From: Thermoanaerobaculia bacterium
GTDB lineage: Bacteria; Acidobacteriota; Thermoanaerobaculia; Gp7-AA8
Reading direction: 5' to 3'
NCBI GenBank assembly: GCA_023700825.1
Contig: JAMPYE010000052.1
Location: 1-14,354, forward strand
DNA length: 14,354 nucleotides
This document shows positions 8,487 to 14,354 of the stretch, piece after piece (the first letter of the stretch is position 1; each line of letters opens with the position of its first letter). The translations under genes and the position numbers were made by a program. The notes under the pieces are model-generated. The model searched no databases. It saw only the letters and a program-made list of their open reading frames with translations, and was not told the origin of the DNA.

Positions 8487-8508
8487 AGTTGCCCTGTCCT
8501 TTTTTCTT
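8477..8508 (+). terminator. Rho-independent terminator / attenuator before thrS
   Basis: AGGACAGGGC (8477-8486), loop AGTT, GCCCTGTCCT (8491-8500), then an uninterrupted T run into TTCTT. The 3' arm is an exact 10-nt copy of the antiterminator 5' arm at 8436-8445, so the two stems compete for 8477-8486. It would end the tRNA-Val transcript unless antitermination lets polymerase into thrS, whose start is 60 nt further on. Confidence 0.88.
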
Positions 8509-8567
8509 GGATCGAACGAAATTCAGTGACTGCGTCCCGCAGGGCCGCAACCGAGAGGATCGAAATC

Positions 8568-10481
8568 ATGAACGTACAGCTGCCCGACGGATCGTTGAGA
8601 GAAGTGCCCGACGGAGCGAGCCTCGCCGACGTGGCCGCTTCGATCGGAAAGCGGCTCGCGAAGGACGCTGTCGCGGGGAAGATCGACGGCAGGATCGTCG
8701 ACCTGTCGGAGAAAGTTCCCGACGGGGCGAAGGTCGAGATCGTCGTGCCCGCCAGCGAAGCCGGCCGCGACGTGATCCGGCACTCGACCGCCCACCTGAT
8801 GGCGATGGCGGTGCAGGAGCTCTTCCCCGGAACCCAGGTCACCATCGGCCCGGTGATCGAGAACGGCTTCTTCTACGACTTTGCCGCGGCGAAGCCTTTC
8901 ACCGACGAGGACCTGCGCTCGATCGAGCAACGGATGGAGGAGATCGTGAAGCGCGATCTCCCGGTGCGCCGCGAGGAATGGTCGCGCAACGACGCGATCA
9001 GGGAGTTCGAACGGATGGGCGAGGCCTTCAAGGTCGAGATCATCCGTGACATCCCGGAGGATCAGGTGCTCTCCGTCTACGGGCAGGGAGACTGGAAGGA
9101 CCTCTGCCGCGGGCCGCACGTCCCGTCGACCGGGAAGCTCGGCGCCTTCAAGCTGCTCTCCGTCGCCGGCGCCTACTGGCGCGGCAACGAGAACAACCCG
9201 ATGCTGCAGCGGATCTACGGAACCGCGTGGGCCGACAAGAAGGAGCTCGACGAGCACATCAAACGGATCGAGGAGGCAAAGGCGCGCGATCACCGCAAGC
9301 TCGGCAAGGAGCTCGGGCTGATGATGTTCTCGCACTTCGCGCCGGCGATGCCTGTGTTCCTGCCGAAGGGCACCCTGATCTACAACGCACTGATCGATTT
9401 CGTGCGCGAGTTCTACCGCCGCGACGGATATCAGGAAGTCGTGACCCCGCTGATCTGGGACGTGGAGCTGTTCAAGATCTCGGGCCACTACGAGAACTAC
9501 AAGGAAGCGATGTTCTTCTCGGAAGTGGACGAGCGCGAGTACGGCGTGAAGCCGATGAACTGCCCGGGGCACACCCAGATCTTCGCGCACGAGCGGCGCT
9601 CGTACCGCGACCTGCCGCTCCGGATCGCCGACTTCGCCCGTCTGCACCGCTACGAGCGGTCGGGCGTGACTCATGGCCTCGCGCGCGTCCGCTCGTTCGC
9701 GCAGGACGACGCGCACCTGTTCGTCATGCCCGAGCAGATCGAAGAGGAGATGTCGCGCGAGATCCGGCTGATCAACGAGATGTACGCCGTGTTCGGCTTC
9801 GAGAACGTTCGAGTCGCGCTCTCGACTCGCCCGGAGAAGCGGCTCGGCGACGACGCGATGTGGGACGCGGCGGAAGGGGCGCTCGAGCGCGCGCTGCGCT
9901 CCCACTCGATCGACTTCCACGTCAACCCGGGCGAGGGCGCGTTCTACGGGCCGAAGCTCGAGTTCCAGGTGACCGACGCGATCGGCCGCCCCTGGCAGCT
10001 CGGGACCATTCAGCTCGATTACGCGCTGCCCGAGCGATTCGACCTCACCTACGTCGGCGCCGACAACGCGGAGCATCGCCCGGTGATGATCCACCGCGCG
10101 ATCCTCGGATCGATCGAGCGTTTCTTCGGGATCATCGTTGAGCACTTCGCCGGCGCGTTCCCGCTCTGGCTCGCGCCGGTCCAGGCCAAGGTGCTGCCGG
10201 TGTCGGAGAAGTTCCTCGACTACGCCCGGGGTGTGGCGGCGAATCTGAAGCAGAAAGGGCTCCGCGTGGAGGCCGACGAGAGCAACGAGAAGCTCGGCGC
10301 GAAGATCCGGCAGGCCCAGCTCGAGAAGGTCCCGTACATGCTCATCGTGGGTGAGAAAGAGGTCGAGGCGGGCAACGTCAGTCTCCGAAAACGCGGGGTT
10401 GGCGACGTCGGCGCGGTCTCTCTCGACGAGCTCGCCGCCGAGGCGCGCGAGCTGGTCGGGCGGCGCTCCTTGACATTGTGA
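8568..10481 (+). CDS. thrS: Threonyl-tRNA synthetase
   Basis: 637 residues, the full length for bacterial ThrRS. The domain order is TGS (1-60), then the second editing domain with HSTAH (72-76) and CRGPH (180-184), the zinc-type editing site that removes serine from tRNA-Thr. The class II catalytic core follows, with Cys332 (in MNCPGH), His383 and His509 as ligands of the catalytic zinc and motif 2 near LHRYERSGVTHGLARVRSF. The C-terminal anticodon-binding domain starts at about 535 (WLAPVQAKVLPVSEKF). I chose the ATG at 8568 because AGAGGA lies eight bases upstream and the TGS domain begins there; an in-frame GTG at 8526 would add 14 residues. The gene lies behind the Thr-rich attenuator and heads thrS-infC-rpmI-rplT. 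Confidence 0.98.
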   Translation: MNVQLPDGSLREVPDGASLADVAASIGKRLAKDAVAGKIDGRIVDLSEKVPDGAKVEIVVPASEAGRDVIRHSTAHLMAMAVQELFPGTQVTIGPVIENGFFYDFAAAKPFTDEDLRSIEQRMEEIVKRDLPVRREEWSRNDAIREFERMGEAFKVEIIRDIPEDQVLSVYGQGDWKDLCRGPHVPSTGKLGAFKLLSVAGAYWRGNENNPMLQRIYGTAWADKKELDEHIKRIEEAKARDHRKLGKELGLMMFSHFAPAMPVFLPKGTLIYNALIDFVREFYRRDGYQEVVTPLIWDVELFKISGHYENYKEAMFFSEVDEREYGVKPMNCPGHTQIFAHERRSYRDLPLRIADFARLHRYERSGVTHGLARVRSFAQDDAHLFVMPEQIEEEMSREIRLINEMYAVFGFENVRVALSTRPEKRLGDDAMWDAAEGALERALRSHSIDFHVNPGEGAFYGPKLEFQVTDAIGRPWQLGTIQLDYALPERFDLTYVGADNAEHRPVMIHRAILGSIERFFGIIVEHFAGAFPLWLAPVQAKVLPVSEKFLDYARGVAANLKQKGLRVEADESNEKLGAKIRQAQLEKVPYMLIVGEKEVEAGNVSLRKRGVGDVGAVSLDELAAEARELVGRRSLTL

Positions 10482-10498
10482 TGAAGGCTCCCTTAGAT
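10470..10498 (+). promoter_or_regulatory. Internal promoter for infC-rpmI-rplT at the end of thrS
   Basis: A perfect TTGACA (10470-10475) lies in the last codons of thrS. After a 17-nt spacer comes TTAGAT (10493-10498), a moderate -10. Transcription would start near 10505, exactly where the first hairpin of the infC leader begins. Internal infC promoters within thrS are known in E. coli. A weaker second option is TTGGGC (10498-10503), 17 nt, TACGAT (10521-10526). Confidence 0.5.
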
Positions 10499-10505
10499 TG
10501 GGCCG

Positions 10506-10588
10506 CGTTCATCGTACGGGTACGATGAGCGGAAGTGTCTCCAGCGCGAGAGGCCTGCCTCTCGATATCTGCGGGGTCGCAGCCCCGC
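10506..10588 (+). promoter_or_regulatory. Three-hairpin leader upstream of infC
   Basis: Three consecutive stem-loops fill the thrS-infC gap. The first is GTTCATCGTA / TACGATGAGC (10507-10530) around a CGGG loop, with one G-T pair; the second is CGAGAGG / CCTCTCG (10547-10564) around CCTG; the third is GCGGGG / CCCCGC (10571-10588) around TCGCAG. None is followed by a T run, so they are not terminators. The Shine-Dalgarno sequence follows 12 nt after the last. A role in L20 or IF3 feedback control is possible but is inference. Confidence 0.5.
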
Positions 10589-10600
10589 TCAACAACCTTC

Positions 10601-10617
10601 AGGAGGATTGACAGATC
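10601..10617 (+). promoter_or_regulatory. Perfect Shine-Dalgarno with ATC start codon of infC
   Basis: AGGAGG (10601-10606) and eight bases later ATC (10615-10617), in frame with the IF3 coding sequence. A TGA in that frame at 10609-10611 rules out any upstream start. No ATG, GTG or TTG occurs in frame before the conserved RINDEIR motif. The ATT at 10607 is in another frame. Confidence 0.85.
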
Positions 10618-11175
10618 AGACCGCCACGACGTTTCGACCGATTCGCCCCGCCGAAGAGAGGGGGCGACGACACCCGTATCAATGACGAGATCCGTGCCAT
10701 CGAGGTTCGTCTCATCGACGACGCCGGCGAGCAGCTCGGGGTCGTACCCATTGCCGAGGCGCGCGCGCTGGCCGAGCAGAAGCTGCTCGACCTGGTCGAG
10801 ATTGCCCCGACCGCGAAGCCGCCCGTCTGCAAGGTGATGGACTACGGGAAGTACCTGTTCCAGCAGAAGAAGAAGCAGAACGAGGCGAAGAAGAAGCAAA
10901 AGGTGATCGTGGTCAAGGAGGTGCAGTTCCGCCCCCGGATCGACGAGCACGACTTCAACTTCAAGCGCAATCACGTTCTCCGCTTCCTGGCGGACGGGGA
11001 CAAGGTCAAGGCGACGGTCCGGTTCCGCGGGCGCGAAATGGCGCACCAGGAGCTGGGCAGGGCAGTGCTCGATCGGCTCCTCGCTGAAGTGAAGGAAAAG
11101 GGGGCCGCGGAAGGCCTTCCAATGGTTCAGGGAAACCGGATGGCCATCATCATCGGTCCCGTGAGCCAGAAGTAA
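10615..11175 (+). CDS. infC: Translation initiation factor IF-3 (rare ATC start)
   Basis: 186 residues. After a basic tail (about 1-20, RPPRRFDRFAPPKRGG) the N-domain begins with RINDEIRAIEVRLID and continues through DLVEIAPTAKPPVCKVMDYGKY; a Lys-rich linker (QQKKKQNEAKKKQK) leads to the C-domain (VKEVQFRPRIDEHDFNFK to GPVSQK). IF3 binds the 30S subunit, prevents early 50S joining and rejects wrong start codons. The ATC start follows the known pattern in which infC uses AUU, AUC or AUA so that IF3 represses its own translation. A conventional call at the internal ATG at 10834 would lose most of the N-domain and is wrong. It is followed by rpmI after 85 nt. Confidence 0.96.
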   Translation: MRPPRRFDRFAPPKRGGDDTRINDEIRAIEVRLIDDAGEQLGVVPIAEARALAEQKLLDLVEIAPTAKPPVCKVMDYGKYLFQQKKKQNEAKKKQKVIVVKEVQFRPRIDEHDFNFKRNHVLRFLADGDKVKATVRFRGREMAHQELGRAVLDRLLAEVKEKGAAEGLPMVQGNRMAIIIGPVSQK

Positions 11176-11260
11176 CGGGGAATAATCAGTGCCGTGACTC
11201 GTTGAAGTTGCGGCGGTAAGCGTCCGGTGAACGTGTGTCCGGGCGGGAAGGAAGACAGTC

Positions 11261-11458
11261 ATGCCGAAGATGAAAACGCATCGTGGCGCGGCCAAGCGCT
11301 TCAAGACGACCGGCACCGGAAAGCTGAAGCGGGGGCACGCCTACCACGGGCACATCCTCACGAAGAAGTCGCCGTCGCGGAAGGCGCATCTGGCGAGCAC
11401 AGCGGAAGTGTCTCCCGCGAACGAGAAGACCGTTCGCCGGATGATTCCTTACGCATAA
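11261..11458 (+). CDS. rpmI: 50S ribosomal protein bL35
   Basis: 65 residues, the normal length, very basic, with the family start PKMKTHRGAAKRFKTTGTGK and the end SPANEKTVRRMIPYA. The start is ATG with AAGGAAG a few bases upstream. bL35 is a late-assembling large-subunit protein. It sits between infC and rplT as in most bacteria. In E. coli this operon is repressed by L20 binding the mRNA upstream of rpmI; the 85-nt gap before this gene could hold such a site but I see no clear pseudoknot. Confidence 0.97.
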   Translation: MPKMKTHRGAAKRFKTTGTGKLKRGHAYHGHILTKKSPSRKAHLASTAEVSPANEKTVRRMIPYA

Positions 11459-11467
11459 CCACCGTCT

Positions 11468-11530
11468 CCCCGAAAGGGGTACGGAAGAGCGCGACCGGGT
11501 GATGAAACACCACTCCTGACCCGGCCGCTC
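11468..11530 (+). promoter_or_regulatory. Stem-loops in the rpmI-rplT gap
   Basis: A small CCCC-GAAA-GGGG tetraloop hairpin (11468-11479) is followed by an irregular long stem: GAGCG (11487-11491) with CGCTC (11526-11530), and CCGGGT (11495-11500) with ACCCGG (11519-11524), separated by a small asymmetric bulge. No T run follows, so it is not a terminator. Its place before the rplT ribosome-binding site would suit an L20 autoregulatory site, but that is inference. Confidence 0.4.
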
Positions 11531-11564
11531 CCAAAACGCCCGAGAGGCGAGAACGAGGAGAGAC

Positions 11565-11924
11565 ATGAGAGTAAAACGGGGATTTAAACGTAAGAACCGC
11601 CGCGTCAGGATCCTGAAGGCCGCCAAGGGCTTCTGGGGAATGCGGTCGAAGAACCACCGCCATGCCAAGCAGGCGGTGGAGAAGGCGCTGAACTTCGCGT
11701 ACACGGGGCGCAAGGATCGCAAGGGCGAGTTCCGCACCCTCTGGATCGCGCGAATCAACGCCGCATCACGCCAGAACGGCCTGTCGTACTCGATGTTCAT
11801 GTCAGGTCTCAAGCTCGCCGGGTCGGCCCTCGACCGCAAGGTCCTCGCCGATCTCGCCGTCCACGACCCGAAGGGCTTTGCGGCCCTGGTCGAGACGGCC
11901 AAGCGCGCTCACGCCGGCGCGTAG
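11565..11924 (+). CDS. rplT: 50S ribosomal protein bL20
   Basis: 119 residues with the family pattern: a basic N-terminal arm (RVKRGFKRKNRRVRILKAAKGFWG), then SKNHRHAKQAVEKALNFAYTGRKDRKGEFRTLWIARINAA and a C-terminal domain ending in DPKGFAALVETAKRA. bL20 is needed for early 50S assembly and in other bacteria represses its own operon. The ATG is preceded by GAGGAG four bases upstream. A strong terminator stands 26 nt after the stop, so the thrS-infC-rpmI-rplT unit ends here. Confidence 0.97.
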   Translation: MRVKRGFKRKNRRVRILKAAKGFWGMRSKNHRHAKQAVEKALNFAYTGRKDRKGEFRTLWIARINAASRQNGLSYSMFMSGLKLAGSALDRKVLADLAVHDPKGFAALVETAKRAHAGA

Positions 11925-11937
11925 TTACCCAGACGTC

Positions 11938-11965
11938 TCGACATCCGAAGGACGCGGGCTACAAT
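11938..11965 (+). promoter_or_regulatory. pheS promoter overlapping the rplT terminator
   Basis: TCGACA (11938-11943), a 16-nt spacer and TACAAT (11960-11965). The -10 box is the loop of the rplT terminator hairpin. Transcription would start near 11972, in or next to the T run, giving a leader of about 27 nt to the pheS TTG start. Confidence 0.5.
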
Positions 11966-11981
11966 GCCCGCGTCTTTTTTT
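11951..11981 (+). terminator. Rho-independent terminator after rplT
   Basis: GACGCGGGC (11951-11959), loop TACAAT, GCCCGCGTC (11966-11974), then seven T. A 9-bp GC-rich perfect stem with a T run is a strong intrinsic terminator. It separates rplT from pheS. Confidence 0.92.
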
Positions 11982-11998
11982 CTGTCCGGGGGATTCCG

Positions 11999-13030
11999 TT
12001 GACCGACATGCTCGACTCGATTCGCAAGACGGAGCAGGAATTCGACGTGGCGCTCGCCGCGGCGGCGTCGCACGCCGACCTCGAAGCGCTCCGCGTTCGA
12101 TTCTTCGGCCGCAAGGGCGGCGCCGTTCACGCGCTCTTCGCCGAGCTCAAGGCGGTGCCCGCCGAGCGCAAGAAGGAAGTCGGCGAGGCGCTCAACCAGC
12201 TTCGCGACTCGCTCGAGGCGCGTCTGCGCGAGAAGCTCGACGCCTCCGCCGCCGAGGAGAACGCGAGGAAGCAGGCGCGCTCGTCGATCGACGTCACGCT
12301 TCCCGGCAGGACACCGTCGTTCGGCTCGCTGCACCCGATCACGATCGTCCGTCGCGAGATCGAGCAGATCTTTCGCGAGATGGCCTACTCCATCGATCCG
12401 GGCCCCGAGGTCGAGACCGACTGGTACAACTTCGAAGGGCTGAACTTCACCCCCGACCATCCCGCGCGCGATACGCAGGACACGTTCTACCTCGGGCCCG
12501 AGCTGTTGCTCCGGACCCACACGTCGAACGTGCAGATCCGCACGATGGAGAAGGCCGCGCCGCCGTTCAAGGTGCTCTCCGCGGGACGCGTCTACCGTCG
12601 CGACGAGATCACGCTCCGGCGCTCGCCGATGTTCCACCAGGTCGAGGGCTTTTTCGTCGACCGCGGCGTCCACTTCGGGCATCTCCGTGGAACGCTCGAG
12701 CACTTCATGCGGCGCGTCTTCAGCCCCGACACGGAGGTCCGGTTCCGCCCGAGCTACTTTCCGTTCACCGAGCCGTCCGCGGAAGTCGACATCTCGTGCC
12801 CGTTCTGCCACGGCAAGGGCTGCGGCACCTGCTCGAAGACCGGCTGGATGGAGATCCTCGGTTGCGGGATGATCCACCCGCAGGTGCTCCGCAACTGCGG
12901 CATCGACGCGAACGAGTGGAGCGGCTTCGCGTTCGGCCTCGGAATCGACCGCGTCGCGATGATCAAGTTCGGCATGCCGAACATCCGCACGCTCTTCGAG
13001 AACGACCTCCGCGTGCTGCGGCAGTTCTAG
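11999..13030 (+). CDS. pheS: Phenylalanyl-tRNA synthetase alpha subunit
   Basis: 343 residues. An N-terminal coiled-coil arm (about 1-90) precedes the class II core: HPITIVRREIEQIF (112-125), motif 2 around FKVLSAGRVYRRDEITLRRSPMFHQVEG and motif 3 GFAFGLGIDRVAMIKFGMPNIR near the end. Four cysteines in CPFCHGKGCGTC (267-278) look like a zinc ribbon; many bacterial PheS proteins carry it. PheS pairs with PheT to form the alpha2-beta2 enzyme. I chose TTG at 11999 because GGGGGA lies five bases upstream; ATG at 12008 is the alternative and removes three residues. pheT does not follow: the next gene converges, with 4 nt between stops. Confidence 0.96.
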   Translation: MTDMLDSIRKTEQEFDVALAAAASHADLEALRVRFFGRKGGAVHALFAELKAVPAERKKEVGEALNQLRDSLEARLREKLDASAAEENARKQARSSIDVTLPGRTPSFGSLHPITIVRREIEQIFREMAYSIDPGPEVETDWYNFEGLNFTPDHPARDTQDTFYLGPELLLRTHTSNVQIRTMEKAAPPFKVLSAGRVYRRDEITLRRSPMFHQVEGFFVDRGVHFGHLRGTLEHFMRRVFSPDTEVRFRPSYFPFTEPSAEVDISCPFCHGKGCGTCSKTGWMEILGCGMIHPQVLRNCGIDANEWSGFAFGLGIDRVAMIKFGMPNIRTLFENDLRVLRQF

Positions 13031-13034
13031 AAGA

Positions 13035-13397
13035 TCAGGACCGTCCGCGCCAGCGATCGGTCTCCCGGCGCTCGCGCTTCGTCGGGCGCCCGGCTCCGGC
13101 CTCGCGTTCCACGTTCCGTCCACGTGCCTGGGCCGGCTCGGGCGGAGGCGTCTCGTCGCGGTACATGGCCCTCGCTTCTTCCTTCGCCACCTGCTTTGCG
13201 GGGATCGCGAGGACGACGACTTTCCTGTAGCGCGGCTCCGTCAACTCGACGACATCGTCGACGCGAACGGTCGTCGCGGGCTTCACGCTGTTCCCGTTGA
13301 GCTTCACGTGTCCTCCGCGGCAGGCGTCGGTCGCGTCGGCGCGATGCTTCACGAGGCAGACGTGCTTGAGCCAGAGATCGATGCGAGGCTGTTCCAT
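13035..13397 (-). CDS. hslR: S4-domain RNA-binding protein, Hsp15-like
   Basis: 120 residues. An S4 RNA-binding domain fills the first ~60: RIDLWLKHVCLVKHRADATDACRGG, then VKLNGNSVKPATTVRVDDVVEL. A highly charged Arg/Glu/Pro-rich tail (about 75-120) follows. Hsp15 binds 50S subunits that carry a stalled nascent chain and helps recycle them; members of the same family act with RqcH in Bacillus (RqcP). The assignment as Hsp15/RqcP-like rests on size and the domain pattern. The start is ATG at 13397 without a good Shine-Dalgarno sequence; a 21-codon upstream ORF (13464-13399) ends one base before it and has GAGGAG upstream, so coupling is possible. Confidence 0.8.
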   Translation of the reverse strand: MEQPRIDLWLKHVCLVKHRADATDACRGGHVKLNGNSVKPATTVRVDDVVELTEPRYRKVVVLAIPAKQVAKEEARAMYRDETPPPEPAQARGRNVEREAGAGRPTKRERRETDRWRGRS

Positions 13398-13482
13398 GCT
13401 AGCCCGCGTTTCTCACACCGGTTCTGCTGCGGAGGCGGATAGCGGTCTGTCTGCTTCGTTGCATGGCGTTTTCGCTCCTCAA

Positions 13483-13498
13483 CATAGTGCCAACTATG
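13483..13498. promoter_or_regulatory. Perfect inverted repeat between the S4 gene and HU
   Basis: CATAGT-GCCA-ACTATG, 6-bp arms around 4 nt, in the 268-nt divergent gap. It could be an operator for either gene or mere chance. Apart from this and the HU promoter, the gap holds no supported gene; its short open frames lack family character. Confidence 0.3.
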
Positions 13499-13616
13499 CC
13501 TTCGTCGCGAAATCGCCGTGCGCCTCGCATCCAGGCCACTCTCCACCTCCTCGCGACGAACCGGTATGAGCAAAGCGGGCTTGTCCGTCAAGCTCAATTT
13601 TATCAATCAGTTAACG

Positions 13617-13662
13617 TTGACGCGAAATCCCGGCAATCTTATAATCCATCGACCACGGAGGT
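13617..13662 (+). promoter_or_regulatory. Strong promoter and RBS of the HU gene
   Basis: TTGACG (13617-13622), exactly 17 nt, TATAAT (13640-13645): a near-consensus sigma70 promoter. The upstream DNA (CAATTTTATCAATCAGTTAAC, 13595-13615) is AT-rich against a GC-rich background, like an UP element. GGAGGT at 13657-13662 lies just before the ATG at 13666. High expression is expected. Confidence 0.8.
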
Positions 13663-13665
13663 CGA

Positions 13666-13944
13666 ATGATCAAGGCAGACATCGTGAACAAGGTCGCCGA
13701 CAAAATGCCGGAAGTCTCGCGTTTCAAGGCTGCCCAGGCGGTCGATACCGTGATCGACGGGCTTCGCAACGCGCTCGCGCGCGGGCAGAGGATCGAGCTC
13801 CGCGGCTTCGGCGTGTTCCAGGTCAAGCAGCGCAAGAAGGGGATCGGCCGGAACCCCAAGACGGGAGTCGAGGTTCGGATTCCTCCGGGAAACACGATCC
13901 GATTCAAGCCGGGCAAGGAACTGCGGAACCTGCTCGACGAGTAG
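13666..13944 (+). CDS. hup: HU/IHF-family DNA-binding protein
   Basis: 92 residues, the usual length. The start MIKADIVNKVADKM, the dimer helix SRFKAAQAVDTVIDGLRNAL, the signature GFGVFQVKQRKKGIGRNPKTG (about 46-66) and the DNA-binding arm with VRIPPGNTIRFKPGKEL are all typical. The RNPKTG and PPGNT segments include the Pro that intercalates into DNA. HU bends and compacts DNA and helps replication and transcription. It is monocistronic, with its own strong promoter and terminator. It could be IHF-like rather than HU; the lack of a clear IHF-alpha/beta tail favours HU. Confidence 0.95.
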   Translation: MIKADIVNKVADKMPEVSRFKAAQAVDTVIDGLRNALARGQRIELRGFGVFQVKQRKKGIGRNPKTGVEVRIPPGNTIRFKPGKELRNLLDE

Positions 13945-13966
13945 CGTCAACCCGGCAGAGATTTTC

Positions 13967-13997
13967 ACGGGAGCACCGAGGTGCTCCCGTTTTCTTT
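13967..13997 (+). terminator. Rho-independent terminator after HU
   Basis: ACGGGAGCAC (13967-13976), loop CGAG, GTGCTCCCGT (13981-13990), then TTTCTTT. A 10-bp perfect stem with a T-rich tail, 22 nt after the HU stop. In the opposite direction (after rodA) the stem lacks a T run, so it is probably weak there. Confidence 0.92.
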
Positions 13998-14004
13998 GTG
14001 CCCG

Positions 14005-14354
14005 TCAGCCGACGTTGACGAACTTCCGGAAGTCGACGTTCAGGATGAGCCCGGTCGCGATGAAGAACATCAGCGTCGACGACCCGCCGTACGATACGAG
14101 CGGCAACGGAATACCAGTCGTCGGCACGAGACCGATCTGCATTCCGACATTGATCAGGATGTGGAAGATGAAGAACGACGTGAGGCAGACGACGAGGAAG
14201 GTTCCCGCCCTGTCGCGCGCCGCCTTCGCGATCCGGAGGGCGCTGACGATGAAGAACAGATAGAGCGTGAGCAGAACGAGGACGCCGACGAAGCCCCACT
14301 CCTCTGCAAGGACGGCGAAGATGAAGTCGGTGTGGCGCGCCGGCAGGAACTCGA
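14005..14354 (-). CDS. rodA: Rod-shape-determining SEDS protein RodA, C-terminal part
   Basis: The last 116 codons of a gene that continues past the right window edge. The visible protein begins EFLPARHTDFIFAVLAEEWG, a SEDS-family hallmark, passes two hydrophobic segments (FVGVLVLLTLYLFFIV and TFLVVCLTSFFIFHILINVG), shows PTTGIPLPLVSYGGSS, the conserved C-terminal loop, and ends in a last membrane segment and DFRKFVNVG. RodA polymerises peptidoglycan glycan strands from lipid II in the elongasome with a class B PBP (PBP2). FtsW has the same motifs; FLPARHTDFIFAVL and the short tail after the last segment favour RodA. It converges with HU. Confidence 0.93.
   Translation of the reverse strand, partial: EFLPARHTDFIFAVLAEEWGFVGVLVLLTLYLFFIVSALRIAKAARDRAGTFLVVCLTSFFIFHILINVGMQIGLVPTTGIPLPLVSYGGSSTLMFFIATGLILNVDFRKFVNVG

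Noticed and set aside
8356..8567. thrS leader considered as a T-box or as an E. coli-type ThrRS operator
   Set aside because: No conserved T-box antiterminator sequence and no tRNA-Thr anticodon-like arm near the start codon; the Thr-codon leader with exact alternative stems explains the region better.
10834..11175. ATG-initiated short IF3
   Set aside because: It would cut off most of the N-domain, which is clearly encoded upstream in the same frame behind AGGAGG and ATC.
13463..13669. 68-codon open frame running into the HU start
   Set aside because: It overlaps the strong HU promoter and RBS and its product has no recognisable pattern.

Overview
This GC-rich window uses GTG, TTG and one ATC start codon. 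It encodes a Gram-negative-type cell: it has a Lol-type lipoprotein-release permease, a SpoIID/LytB-type protein with a SPOR-like N-terminus, and RodA. Gene content, codon use and the heptamer repeats would fit an environmental member of the Acidobacteriota or a deltaproteobacteria-like lineage. That placement is inference; no marker here fixes the taxon.

Left part (1-6235). A SPOR/SpoIID-domain protein enters from the left and converges with an FHA-domain membrane protein. A tight three-gene operon follows: a dCMP deaminase-type enzyme, tsaB and rimI, with overlapping ends. It converges with a minus-strand lysS-lolC/E pair. The gap between rimI and lolC/E is filled by a 7-bp tandem repeat arranged as two inverted arrays.

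Middle part (7816-8567). This is non-protein-coding apart from one tiny leader ORF. It holds a likely lysS -10 box, a second inverted heptamer array of different sequence, a good sigma70 promoter, two tandem tRNA-Val genes (CAC and GAC anticodons), and then what looks like a complete ribosome-mediated transcription attenuator in front of thrS. The attenuator has a 23-codon leader ORF with eight threonine codons (all ACG), a perfect 10-bp antiterminator and a mutually exclusive 10-bp terminator with a T run. This is the most interesting feature of the window.

Right part (8568-14354). The translation operon is thrS-infC-rpmI-rplT. infC begins with the rare codon ATC behind a perfect Shine-Dalgarno sequence, and a likely internal promoter at the end of thrS precedes a three-hairpin infC leader. 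A strong terminator follows rplT, and its loop carries a good -10 box for pheS. pheS stands without pheT. After it come a convergent Hsp15-like S4 protein, a divergent HU-family gene with a near-consensus promoter and a clean terminator, and the C-terminal part of rodA on the minus strand.

Three class II aminoacyl-tRNA synthetases (Lys, Thr, Phe-alpha), tRNAs, IF3, two ribosomal proteins and two tRNA/ribosome modification genes (tsaB, rimI) make this mainly a translation neighbourhood.
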